A DNA stretch of 64,000 nt from Alphaproteobacteria bacterium (GTDB taxonomy: Bacteria; Myxococcota_A; UBA796; GCA-2862545). The notes below the pieces were generated by a model. It had not been told where the DNA came from. It made no database searches and was given only the letters and a program-made list of their open reading frames with translations. The DNA is taken from assembly GCA_020632955.1 (NCBI GenBank), contig JACKEO010000009.1, positions 1-64,000 on the forward strand, read 5' to 3'. Positions within the stretch are counted from its first letter, which is position 1. Every line of letters starts with the position of its first letter. Position numbers and translations under genes: made by a program. Below are positions 9,001-16,131 of this stretch, one piece after another.

Positions 9001-9122
9001 TCGAGAGCGAGCACTTCGCCGACCAGGCCGCGCTGTGGGTCGCCAACGACTACCTGCCGGTGCAGCTCTACCCGGAGGACGTGGCTGCGGCGGGCACGGC
9101 CCGCATCACCTTCAAGCCCTGA
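6027..9122 (+). CDS. Penicillin-acylase-family lipoprotein (Ntn hydrolase)
   Basis: The product is 1031 residues. ATG 6027 has GAGG at 6018-6021 five bases upstream. The N-terminus MSRHLILLSLLVAC has a lipobox (LVAC), followed by an acidic tether (SPDETKDGDTDSD). The body is a penicillin amidase precursor: alpha chain, spacer, then the beta chain starting at Ser298 in GFGSNAW, the autocatalytic nucleophile. GRAMVATDGHLDLS follows as in the family. These enzymes hydrolyse amides such as penicillins, N-acyl-homoserine lactones or N-acyl amino acids; the substrate here cannot be told from sequence. Being lipid-anchored, it should act outside the cytoplasm. TAGG at 5997 is the probable -10. Its 3' end overlaps that of the P-type ATPase by 11 bases. 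Confidence 0.88.
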   Translation: MSRHLILLSLLVACSPDETKDGDTDSDVEPSPLLDVAETESWTLEGLESEGYVVYTDMGVPHAYARTRADLGRIVGFTLARDRFFYMDVASRLALGEVSALLGGAALDTDTEQRQYGATHIADYMVGLLDADPEMGAYFDGVAVGVNAYIEAVRAGELDAPSEYDLAAALLGKSEAVDLMTPWDRRRVVGGLVTVLYQSGFETKDMGRARDAARLTATFDGAPLRTEREAGLYGDVWGRVEPPNLVAQAPDWAGAGGGGSSRRSFHVPVELDTIERLYESTQRMEKRLGHEWVSGFGSNAWAVSAGKSADGRAMVATDGHLDLSVPPLFYQIGIDTKHLGGGDIQQVGMMTPAAPLISTGTNGDVAFGQTQLIGDITDWYAERLDLDANGAPVASHFGGDRPALLAFTEVVDVAVVPPPIGDGKGGPFTFTRYTTFDGRWIASIEGDEVAGPEAAGPGQTPIYLGTDWIAPRDVDGDGFVTAISFDYAGFDLSNMARTMSRYAETTDLAAFKEATADLVAYSLNLVAADRTGSIFYTGFQAVPCRGYLKRNPDGSWADGADPNLLLNGWEYGGFTIPITDDGRVDFGQGADPYKCVVPYEDYPHSRDPAQGFVVSANNDPGGFTFDGSLTDDPVYIGGPWMEAYRADEITRELTARAADGGISMDDMKEVQGNHTSVLGRQLVPELLRAIGEARAIAAGAAPTADTTEARILALWQGRQATFEEVEDRLEAWRDRGFQAESGVETFYETPTADEKADAVATMIFNVWMKRYTAHTVDDEGFPGLGWPTGDTGKFRVLTRMLTLRGPAAKDELASWYAPYEESVYFDIKSTPEIESSEEVALLALDEALDYLEGPAGTGKEVGHGGFGTADMDQWLWGMRHWVRMVSLLGGFFGLDDEFSFITDPFNITPRLLPLADGLPSSDPRSKLPGFPRHADNLCVDAANSGSGWPRGDGEIPKFDSDYGAAWRLVVALGGDQGFEAYNVIPGGQSGILESEHFADQAALWVANDYLPVQLYPEDVAAAGTARITFKP

Positions 9123-11589
9123 CGACCGTGCGGTGGAAGGCCTTGACGCCTTCCAGCGCGAGGAAGGCCGCGCCGGCCACGCCCAGCAGGACGGGCCAGG
9201 TGCTCGCGGGGATCGCCTCCAGGTGGAAGGCGGTCCCCAGCGGCGTGAGCAGCAGCAGCGCGTGCGCGCCCACCACGATGCCCACGGCGCGCAGCAGCCA
9301 CGGGTTCGTGCGGGGATCCCGCCGCCACGCCGGTCCGTCGGTGCGCGCCGAGAAGGCGAGGAGCAGCTCGAGCCCGATGGCCAGCGTGAGCGTGGCCGTG
9401 CGGGCCGCGTCCTCGGAGGGAGCCACCTGCACCTGCCAGGCGAAGAAGGCGAGGGTGGCGAGGTAGCAGACCGCCACCGAGGCCACGAGGCGCCCGCCCT
9501 CGCCCGTGAGCAGGCCCTGCGACGCGGGACGCGGCGGACGGGACATCACGTCGGGCGCGGCGGGCTCGGTGGCCAGCGCCAGGGCGGGCAGGCCGTCGGT
9601 GAGGAGGTTGATCCAGAGCACGTGGATCGGCAGGAAGGGCAGCGGCCAGCCCACGGCGAGCGCGGTGAGCACCAGCAGCAGCTCGTCGAAGTTGGCGCGC
9701 AGCAGGTAGAGCACGAAGCGCCGGATGTTGTCGTGGATGCGGCGACCCTCCCGCACCGCGCGCACGATCGTGCGGTAGTGGTCGTCGGCGAGCACGATCG
9801 CGGCGGCCTCGCGCGCCACCTCCGTGCCCCGGCCGCCCATGGCCACCCCCACGTGGGCGGCCTTCAGCGCGGGCGCGTCGTTCACGCCGTCGCCGGTCAT
9901 GGCCACCACCTCGCCCCGCGCCTGGAGCGCCTGGCAGAGCACCACCTTGTGGTGGGGGGACACGCGCGCGAAGACCGACACGCGGGCGACCGCCTCCTGC
10001 AGCGCCTCGGGAGACAGCCCATCCAGGGCGCGTCCCTCCATCGCGGCGTCCGGCAGGCCCACGCGCCGGGCGATGGCCTGGGCGGTGACGACGTGGTCCC
10101 CCGTGACCATGACCGTGCGGATGCCGGCTGCACGCGCCTCGGCCAGGGCGTCGGCCACGCCCTCGCGCGGGGGGTCCTCCATGCCCACGAGGCCCAGCAG
10201 GGCCAGGCCGTCCCCGTGGTCGACCGCGGCGGCGAGCACCCGCTCTCCCCGGCGGGCCCGCGCGTCCGCCTCGGCGAGGAAGGGACCCAGGTCCGTCGCG
10301 GCCACCAGGTCCGCGAGGCGCTCCGGCGCGCCTTTCACGAAGGCCAGGCCCTCGTGGCGCGTGCGCATGTAGCGCTCCTCCGACGTGAACGGGATCTCCT
10401 CCTCCGCGATGGCGAGGCGCTCCACGTCGAGGCCGGCGGCCCAGGCGAGCAGGGCCAGCTCGGTGGGGTCGCCCAGCTCGGGCAGGCAGGCGTGGTTGCA
10501 GGAGGCCATGGCCAGCGCCAGCTCACGACGGGTGGCGCCCGGCGCCACCCAGGCATCCACCACCTCCATGCGGTTGGCCGTGAGCGTGCCCGTCTTGTCG
10601 GTGGCGATGGTGGTGACGGCGCCCAGGGTCTCCAGGGCGTCCAGGCGTCGGACCAGGGCCTGCTGCCGCGCCATCTGGCGCACGCCGAGGGCGAAGCTCA
10701 CGGTGACCACGGCCGGCAGGCCCTCGGGCACCGCCGACACCGCCAGCGCGAGGCCCACGAGCAGGACCTCCAGCAGCGGCATCGCGCGGGCGACCCCCAC
10801 GGCCACCACGGCCGCGACGATCCCCAGGGCCACCAGGCCCAGGGTGCGCCCCAGCCTGCGGAGCTGGGCCTGGAGCGGGGTTTCGGGGAGCACAGCCTCG
10901 GTCACCAGCCGCGCGATGCGCCCCGTCTGCGTGTGCAGGCCCGTGGCGGTGACCACCACGAGGCCGGAGCCGCGGGTGACCAGCGTGCCGGAGAACACCA
11001 TGCTGCGCTGTTCGGCCACCACGGCGTCGGCGGCCACGGGCTCCGCGGTCTTGTCGGTGGGCAGGGACTCCCCGGTGAGCGTGGACTCGTCCACCTCCAG
11101 GTGGGCCTCCTGCAGCACGCGCGCATCGGCCGCCACCCGGTCGCCTGCCTCCAGCACCACCACGTCGCCGGGCACGAGCTCGGCCGAGGGCAGCACCCGG
11201 TCGAGGCCGTCGCGGCGCACCCGCACCCGGGGGGCCGACAGGGCCTGCAGGGCCTGGATGGCGCGCTCAGCACGCCCCTCCTGCACCAGGCCCAGCACGG
11301 TGTTGAGCACCAGGATCGCGCCGATCACCGCGGCGTCGAGGAAGGAGGCCGGTGCGATCGGGCCCCCCTCGAGGAAGGGCGTGGCCACGGCGAGCGCCAG
11401 GGCCGCCACGAGCACGAGCACCAGCACGTCCTGGAACTGCCGCACCAGCCGTCGCCAGAAGCTGGGCGCCGCGTGGGGCAGCTCGTTCGCCCCCAGCTCG
11501 GCGCGACGGCGCTCCGCCTCCGCGTCGGTGAGGCCCGAGGGCGTGGTGGTGAGCGCGGCGAGGACCTCGTCGGCGGGCTGGGCGTGCAC
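9112..11589 (-). CDS. Calcium-type P-type ATPase (P2A)
   Basis: The product is 825 residues, from GTG 11589 with GGAGG just upstream. It exports Ca2+ across the inner membrane. Visible in order: N-terminal cation ATPase domain; actuator loop TGES; M4 with AVPEGLP (Glu289); phosphorylation site DKTGT (Asp331, 42 residues after Glu289, as in SERCA); MVTGD; hinge TGDGVNDAP; M5 with an Asn-x-x-Glu pair (RANFDELL); and M6 with NLLTDGLPA. The liganding Glu of M4, Asn/Glu of M5 and Asn/Thr/Asp of M6 are all present, so calcium is the best guess; Mn2+ is possible. A 37-base gap separates it from the lipoprotein upstream, so they may be co-transcribed. Confidence 0.9.
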   Translation of the reverse strand: MHAQPADEVLAALTTTPSGLTDAEAERRRAELGANELPHAAPSFWRRLVRQFQDVLVLVLVAALALAVATPFLEGGPIAPASFLDAAVIGAILVLNTVLGLVQEGRAERAIQALQALSAPRVRVRRDGLDRVLPSAELVPGDVVVLEAGDRVAADARVLQEAHLEVDESTLTGESLPTDKTAEPVAADAVVAEQRSMVFSGTLVTRGSGLVVVTATGLHTQTGRIARLVTEAVLPETPLQAQLRRLGRTLGLVALGIVAAVVAVGVARAMPLLEVLLVGLALAVSAVPEGLPAVVTVSFALGVRQMARQQALVRRLDALETLGAVTTIATDKTGTLTANRMEVVDAWVAPGATRRELALAMASCNHACLPELGDPTELALLAWAAGLDVERLAIAEEEIPFTSEERYMRTRHEGLAFVKGAPERLADLVAATDLGPFLAEADARARRGERVLAAAVDHGDGLALLGLVGMEDPPREGVADALAEARAAGIRTVMVTGDHVVTAQAIARRVGLPDAAMEGRALDGLSPEALQEAVARVSVFARVSPHHKVVLCQALQARGEVVAMTGDGVNDAPALKAAHVGVAMGGRGTEVAREAAAIVLADDHYRTIVRAVREGRRIHDNIRRFVLYLLRANFDELLLVLTALAVGWPLPFLPIHVLWINLLTDGLPALALATEPAAPDVMSRPPRPASQGLLTGEGGRLVASVAVCYLATLAFFAWQVQVAPSEDAARTATLTLAIGLELLLAFSARTDGPAWRRDPRTNPWLLRAVGIVVGAHALLLLTPLGTAFHLEAIPASTWPVLLGVAGAAFLALEGVKAFHRTVVRA

Positions 11590-11626
11590 TCCGCCCTCCG
11601 GGGGGTCGCAGAGGTGCCGGGCTGTA

Positions 11627-12271
11627 TCAGGTCTCGTTCAGCTCGCCCTCGTAGGTGGGACACAGCGGTGCGGTGACCTGGAGCCCGAGGGATGCCCCTT
11701 CGGTGGCCTCGCGATCCGCCGCGGTCTGCACCTGCAGGTCGAGGGTGACGTCGGCACCCCGCTTGGCCTTCTCCAGGGTGGCCGTGCCGTTCACGCTGTG
11801 GAACACGTCGCCGAACTTCCAGTCCGTCTGCAGGCCCCAGGCCGGGCGGTCCGGGGGGGTGGTCCAGTGCCGGGCCTCCACGCGGAAGGTCTCGACCGGG
11901 AGCGACTGGGTGTCGAGGGTGTGGGTGAGGCCCAGGGAGCCGTACTCGGCGTCGACGTCGGGGAGCTCGGCGATCACGTCCACCACCCACATCTGGGGCG
12001 GGAAGAGGCGCGCGTGCAACGCCTCGTAGTCGGCCGCCGTGCCGCCCGACGTGGACAGGGCCTTCGCCTCGTCGTGCGCCTTGGCGAAGAGCCCGCAGGC
12101 GCCCGGCACGTCGGTCACCCGGACGAGCAGGGTCTCGGTCTCGCGCAGGTCGACCACGGGCACGAGGAAGAAGGCGTCCGCGAGCTCGGGGCGGCTCCCG
12201 CCCACCGAGCCCGACACCGTGACCTGGCTGCAGGCGCCGCACAGCAGCACCAAGGACGCTCGCCGCATCAT
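11627..12271 (-). CDS. Probable lipoprotein, unknown function
   Basis: The product is 214 residues. The start is ATG 12271, preceded by GGGAGGGA; a longer frame from 12322 has no ribosome site. The N-terminus MMRRASLVLLCGACSQ is a type II signal peptide with an unusual box (CGAC), so lipidation is likely but not certain. The mature part has beta-type stretches (ELADAFFLVPVVDLRETETLLVRV) and ends soon after LGLQVTAPLCPTYEG. I do not recognise a domain. It lies between the O-methyltransferase operon and the calcium ATPase on the same strand. Confidence 0.65.
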   Translation of the reverse strand: MMRRASLVLLCGACSQVTVSGSVGGSRPELADAFFLVPVVDLRETETLLVRVTDVPGACGLFAKAHDEAKALSTSGGTAADYEALHARLFPPQMWVVDVIAELPDVDAEYGSLGLTHTLDTQSLPVETFRVEARHWTTPPDRPAWGLQTDWKFGDVFHSVNGTATLEKAKRGADVTLDLQVQTAADREATEGASLGLQVTAPLCPTYEGELNET

Positions 12272-12326
12272 GGCGTTCCCTCCCGAAGCGCGCGCCGTAG
12301 CCGGCGCGGCGGCCGTCGCCAAGCGA

Positions 12327-12989
12327 TCAGCGCCGTCGCAGCAGCGTGCAGCCGTCGCCGATGGGCAGCATGGCGAGGCCCCAGCGTTCGTCGGCGACGA
12401 GGGTCGCGTTGAGCGCCTTCAGCGCCCGGGTGTCGGGGTCGTCCCGGGTGGGATCGGCGACCGCACCGCTCCAGAAGACGTTGTCGATGGCCACGAGGCC
12501 GCCGGGGCGGAGCAGCGCGTGGCAGGCGTCGACGTAGGCGCCGTAGCCCTCCTTGTCGGCATCGATGAAGGCGAGGTCGAAGGTGCCCTCCGCCCCCTCG
12601 GACCGGAGGCGCGCCAGGGTCTCTGTGGCCGGTGCCAGGTGCAGCGTGACGCGGTCGGCCACGCCGGCCTCGGCCCAGGCCTCGCGGGCGATCGCGGTCC
12701 AGGCCTCCGAGACGTCGCAGCACACGAGCTCGCCCCCCTCGGGGAGGGCCAGGGCCATCCGCAGCGCGCTGTAGCCGGTGAAGGTGCCCACCTCGAGCAC
12801 CCGCCGCGCCTGCAGGGTCTCCACGAGGAAGGCGAGCAGCTGGCCCTGCTCGGCGCTGATCTGCATCGCCGCCTTCGGGTGGGCCTGCGTGCGCTCGCGG
12901 AGCCGGGCGGCCACGGCGGGTTCGCGCACGCCGTGGGCGAGCAGGTAGGCGTGGAGGCGGTCGTCGAGCTGGTGGGTGCGAGGGGACAC
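12327..12989 (-). CDS. SAM-dependent O-methyltransferase (caffeoyl-CoA type)
   Basis: The product is 220 residues, from GTG 12989. The Rossmann core has the SAM-binding motif LEVGTFTGYSAL (about residues 64-75) and an acidic strand end in CCDVSE. The LAFIDADKEGYGAYVD and LLRPGGLVAIDNVFWSG signatures are typical of the class I, metal-dependent caffeoyl-CoA/catechol O-methyltransferase family, where the Asp residues bind a divalent cation. The acceptor is unknown. It is the last gene of a five-gene minus-strand operon beginning with a thioredoxin, 13 bases after the FAD oxidoreductase. Confidence 0.88.
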   Translation of the reverse strand: MSPRTHQLDDRLHAYLLAHGVREPAVAARLRERTQAHPKAAMQISAEQGQLLAFLVETLQARRVLEVGTFTGYSALRMALALPEGGELVCCDVSEAWTAIAREAWAEAGVADRVTLHLAPATETLARLRSEGAEGTFDLAFIDADKEGYGAYVDACHALLRPGGLVAIDNVFWSGAVADPTRDDPDTRALKALNATLVADERWGLAMLPIGDGCTLLRRR

Positions 12990-13002
12990 GGGGACCTCGG
13001 GG

Positions 13003-14178
13003 TCAGAGGAGCATGCGCGCGGGATCGAGACGTCGGGGCAGGCCGTCGGCGCGGCCGGTGAGCAGGCCGTCCACCACGGCGCGAGCGCCCCGCACGCCCA
13101 GCCCGGCCTCGCCGCCCGCGAAGCCGCAGCACAGCAGGCGGCGGGGATCCCCCGGCAGCGGACCCACCAGGGGCAGGCCGTCGCACGACGCGGCGGTGAT
13201 CCACGCCCAGCGGTGGGTCACCGGACCGGCGCCGGGGAAGAAGCGCGTGGCCGTGGCCTCCAGCCGCTCCACCACCCGAGGGTCGAGCACGTCGCGGTCG
13301 CGCTCGCCCTCCTCGAGGTGGGGGCTGGCCCAGCGGCACCCGGCGAGCACCAGGTGGTCGCCCTGCCGCTGGCCCAGGGTGTAGCCGAAGCCCGCACGCA
13401 GGCCGTGGGACATCGGGGGCGCGCCGGCGAGGGCGATGGCGGTCTGTCGCACCGGCGACAGGGTCTGGCGGAAGATCTCGTGCAGCGGCCGCAGGCGGTG
13501 GCCCGCGGCGAGGATCACCACCTCGGCGCGCACGCGGCCGTCGGCGTGCTGCACCTCCAGCGCGTCGCCCTGGGGTTCGACGGCCTCGACGGCCACGTCG
13601 GTGTGCCAGGAGGCCCCGGCCGCGTCCAGCGAGGCGGCGAGGGCGTCCACCACGGCGGGGCCGTCGAAGCCGAGGTCCCCCGGGAGGACCAGGCCTGGTC
13701 CGAGGCCGGTGCTCCCCACCCGGGCGTCCACCTGCGGCCCGGTGCAGGGCTCCGGTGCGAGGCCCCATGTGCGCAGCACCTCGCGTGACCGGTCCAGCTC
13801 GGTGGGCTCGCGGTCCTGCTCCGTGGCGGCCCACACGATCCCTGCCCGGTCCACCGCCACCTCCGACGCGAGCAGGGCGAGGCCCTCGGCCGACGCGCGG
13901 TACAGGCCGGCCGCGTCCTGGGTTCCCACCGCTGCGGCGAGGCGCCAGGCGTGCTCCTCGAGACCCTGGAAGCCCAGGCCGGGGGCCCGCGCGGTCACCT
14001 CGTCGCCCAGGGTGGGGCCGGCGGCGAGGAGCAGCACGTCCGTGCCGGCGCGCGCGAGCCAGAGGGCGGCGCAGAGCGCGGGCAGGTCGCCGCCCACCAC
14101 CACCACGTCCGCCCGATCGGGGGGAGGCCCGGGGCGTGCCGCGGAGGGTCTCCGAGGCGGAGAGCCCGCGATCACCAC
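13003..14178 (-). CDS. FAD-dependent oxidoreductase (DAO family)
   Basis: The product is 391 residues. GTG 14178 (or the adjacent GTG 14175) overlaps the end of the HAD gene, with GGAG four bases upstream. The architecture is the D-amino-acid oxidase/glycine oxidase fold. It has an N-terminal dinucleotide site, a substrate domain with GHRLRPLHEIFRQ and PVRQTAIAL, and a C-terminal FAD closure (GLPLVGPLPGD, then CCGFAGGEAGLGVRGA). The first motif is degenerate: it reads VVVVGGDLPALCAAL, so the second Gly of GxGxxG is Asp. Substrate unknown; amine or sarcosine-like oxidation is the family rule. It is part of the thioredoxin-to-methyltransferase operon. Confidence 0.82.
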   Translation of the reverse strand: MVIAGSPPRRPSAARPGPPPDRADVVVVGGDLPALCAALWLARAGTDVLLLAAGPTLGDEVTARAPGLGFQGLEEHAWRLAAAVGTQDAAGLYRASAEGLALLASEVAVDRAGIVWAATEQDREPTELDRSREVLRTWGLAPEPCTGPQVDARVGSTGLGPGLVLPGDLGFDGPAVVDALAASLDAAGASWHTDVAVEAVEPQGDALEVQHADGRVRAEVVILAAGHRLRPLHEIFRQTLSPVRQTAIALAGAPPMSHGLRAGFGYTLGQRQGDHLVLAGCRWASPHLEEGERDRDVLDPRVVERLEATATRFFPGAGPVTHRWAWITAASCDGLPLVGPLPGDPRRLLCCGFAGGEAGLGVRGARAVVDGLLTGRADGLPRRLDPARMLL

Positions 14179-14768
14179 GCGGCTCCGGCCCGCCACCAGG
14201 CGTGGAGGGCGTCGAGGTGGGGGACGTGCCGGTCGGCGTGGGGGCGCCACGCGGCGGGAGCCTCCGCACGCACCAGCACGGTGCGCGTGCCCGCGGACCG
14301 TCCGGCGAGCAGGTCGTGGAGGTGGTCGCCCACCATCACCGCACCCCCGGGTGCCACGCCCCAGCGCGACAGCAGGCGCGCCACGCCGGCGGGGGAGGGC
14401 TTGGGCTCGGTGCAGTCGCGGCCCAGCACGTCCTCGGCGTGGAGGTGCCCTGCCAGCCCCAGCACCTCGAGGGTGTGCAGGGCCACGTCCAGCCGGTTCC
14501 GGGTGACGATCCCCACGGGCAGGCCGGCAGCCATCACGGCCTCCACCAGGGCCTGCGCGCCGGGAGCCGGGGTGGCCTGTCGTGCGTGTGCCCACTCCCA
14601 GGCGGCAAGCGCCTCCTCGGCCTCGGCCCGCGGCCCGTCGGACAGGCGATGCAGACCCTCGATCACCCCCAGGTCGTCGGGCAGTCCGAGGGTGCGCCGG
14701 AGCGCGGCGTAGTCGTGGGTGGGACGGGTGAGCGTGCCGTCGAGGTCGAAGACCCAGGCCGCCGGCAC
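14172..14768 (-). CDS. HAD-superfamily phosphatase (Gph-like)
   Basis: The product is 198 residues, from GTG 14768 with AGGA upstream. HAD motif I is FDLDGTL with nucleophile Asp8 and general acid Asp10. Motif II is in GIVTRN. The lysine motif is in CTEPKPSP, and motif IV is VMVGDHLHDLLAG. The helical cap between motifs I and II makes it a phosphoglycolate-phosphatase-like subfamily I enzyme. The real substrate cannot be read from sequence. It starts three bases after the stop of the 82-residue gene and overlaps the FAD oxidoreductase gene, so it is mid-operon. Confidence 0.88.
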   Translation of the reverse strand: MPAAWVFDLDGTLTRPTHDYAALRRTLGLPDDLGVIEGLHRLSDGPRAEAEEALAAWEWAHARQATPAPGAQALVEAVMAAGLPVGIVTRNRLDVALHTLEVLGLAGHLHAEDVLGRDCTEPKPSPAGVARLLSRWGVAPGGAVMVGDHLHDLLAGRSAGTRTVLVRAEAPAAWRPHADRHVPHLDALHAWWRAGAAW

Positions 14769-14771
14769 GGA

Positions 14772-15020
14772 TCAGTCCTCGTTGGCGAGCACGTCGCGCA
14801 CCGCACCCATCTCGGCACGGAAGGCCTCCTTCAGACCCTCTCCGGCCTCCATGCGGGTGCGGACGCGCCGCGCCAGGAGCAGGTGGGTGAGGCGCTCTCC
14901 GGCGTCGTCGCCCTCGATCTCGAGGAGCTCCTCCTCGCGCTCGGCGAGCGCCTCGATGGCGGCGTCGAGCGCGCTGCCCTCGTAGCGCTCCGCGGCGCGT
15001 CGGACGGCGGCGGCCTTCAC
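14772..15020 (-). CDS. Small acidic helical protein (82 aa)
   Basis: The product is 82 residues. GTG 15020 overlaps the thioredoxin stop (GTGA at 15020-15017), so it is probably translated by reinitiation. It is almost entirely predicted helix, rich in Glu, Ala and Arg (LDAAIEALAEREEELLEIE, LTHLLLARRVRTRMEAGE), with no cysteine, signal peptide or membrane segment. I do not recognise a family. Its position between thioredoxin and a HAD phosphatase in a tight operon argues that it is real. A role as a partner of one of them is a guess. Confidence 0.6.
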   Translation of the reverse strand: MKAAAVRRAAERYEGSALDAAIEALAEREEELLEIEGDDAGERLTHLLLARRVRTRMEAGEGLKEAFRAEMGAVRDVLANED

Positions 15021-15340
15021 GAGGCGCCGCCGAGGTGGGTGTCGACCAGCTCGCGGAAGACCTCCTCCTTCGAGGTGCTCTGGCCGGCCACGAGCTCGCC
15101 GTTCCGGTAGAAGCCGAAGAAGGGCAGGTTGTCGATGGTGACCGACTTGCGGGCCGCCGGGCTCTTCTCGCCGTCGACCATGAAGAAGGCGACGTCGGGG
15201 TAGTCGTTGCTGATGCGCGCGAACTTCGGCTTGAACATGATGCAGGGACCGCACCAGCCCGCGTAGAAGTCCACCACCGCGAGCGGGGTGGCGGCGAGCG
15301 TCTGGGCGAAGTCCTCGTCGGTGAGCACGGTGACGGCCAT
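15017..15340 (-). CDS. Thioredoxin
   Basis: The product is 107 residues, from ATG 15340 with GGAGGA four bases upstream. It is a complete cytoplasmic thioredoxin: strand AVVDFYAGWCGPC with redox pair Cys30/Cys33, the buried Asp24, and a cis-proline in IDNLPFF. It reduces protein disulfides using thioredoxin reductase, which is not in this window. It opens an operon of five genes. TAGG at 15362-15365 on the minus strand, 25 bases upstream, is the probable -10. The cis-Pro context (NLP instead of the usual xPT) differs from classic TrxA, so it may be a specialised paralog. Confidence 0.9.
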   Translation of the reverse strand: MAVTVLTDEDFAQTLAATPLAVVDFYAGWCGPCIMFKPKFARISNDYPDVAFFMVDGEKSPAARKSVTIDNLPFFGFYRNGELVAGQSTSKEEVFRELVDTHLGGAS

Positions 15341-15414
15341 CGGGTCCTCCAGCGCGCCCCTCCTACGGTGTCGGGGCAGGCGCGGCGAGGCGTGTCGACG
15401 CACGCAGACAGGCT

Positions 15415-16131
15415 TCAGGGCGCGTCGCGCTCCTCGTCGACCCAGGCGGCGGCGCGCGGCCAGTGGTCCTCCACCGCCGTCGCCGCATCGAGCGCGTCCA
15501 GGTAGGCGTCGCGCGAGACGAGGACGGCACCGAGGCTGCGCAGGTGGGGCGTGTCCTGCTGGCAGTCCACGAAGGCGTAGTCGGCGTGGACGAGGCGACG
15601 ACACAGGTGCAGCAGCGCCAGCTTGGAGGCGTCGCGCCGTCGCGCGAACATGGACTCGCCGAAGAAGGCGCGCCCCAGGGCCAGCCCGTACAGGCCGCCC
15701 ACCAGCTCGCCGTCCTCGTACACCTCCACGCTGTGGGCCACGCCGCGGTCGTGGAGGGCGCCGTAGCCGTCCACCATGCCTCCGGTGATCCAGGTGCCCT
15801 GCTGGCCCGGTCGCGGCGTTCCGGCGCAGGCCCGCATGACGTCGCGGAAGCGCGTGTCGAGGCGCACCTGGAGCCGCTCCTGGCGGGCGAGCTTGCGCAG
15901 GGAGTGGCTGGCGTGGAAGCGGGCCGGCTCGAGCACCATGCGCGGGTCCGGCGAGTACCACGGAATGGGCTGGCGTCCGTCCCAGGGGAAGACCCCCTTG
16001 CGGTAGGCCTCCTCGATCGTGTCGGGCTGCAGGTCCCCGCCCAGCGCCACCAGACCGTCCGGGCGAGGCCGGAGCTGGCGGGCGGCGGGGAACATGGGCC
16101 GTCGTCCCGGGCGCAGGAGCAACGGGATCAC
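15415..16131 (-). CDS. aat: Leucyl/phenylalanyl-tRNA-protein transferase
   Basis: The product is 238 residues. It adds Leu or Phe from aminoacyl-tRNA to proteins with N-terminal Arg or Lys, marking them for ClpS/ClpAP degradation (bacterial N-end rule). Family signatures are present: FPAARQLRPRPDGLVALGGDL, YRKGVFPWDGRQPIPWYSPDPR, TWITGGMVDGYGALHDRGVAHSVE and GGLYGLALGRAFFGESMF. GTG 16131 overlaps the stop of the upstream regulator gene (GTGA) with GGAGG ten bases before it, so the two are coupled. clpS or clpA do not lie next to it. Confidence 0.93.
   Translation of the reverse strand: MIPLLLRPGRRPMFPAARQLRPRPDGLVALGGDLQPDTIEEAYRKGVFPWDGRQPIPWYSPDPRMVLEPARFHASHSLRKLARQERLQVRLDTRFRDVMRACAGTPRPGQQGTWITGGMVDGYGALHDRGVAHSVEVYEDGELVGGLYGLALGRAFFGESMFARRRDASKLALLHLCRRLVHADYAFVDCQQDTPHLRSLGAVLVSRDAYLDALDAATAVEDHWPRAAAWVDEERDAP

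Noticed and set aside
5991..9014. 1007-codon minus-strand frame opposite the acylase gene
   Set aside because: It is a G+C-driven shadow rich in Arg, Val, His and Gly. The plus-strand frame is a clear penicillin acylase with a signal peptide and active Ser.
8983..11676. 897-codon plus-strand frame opposite the P-type ATPase
   Set aside because: The minus strand encodes all P-type ATPase motifs; this frame has none and is His/Gln/Arg-rich.
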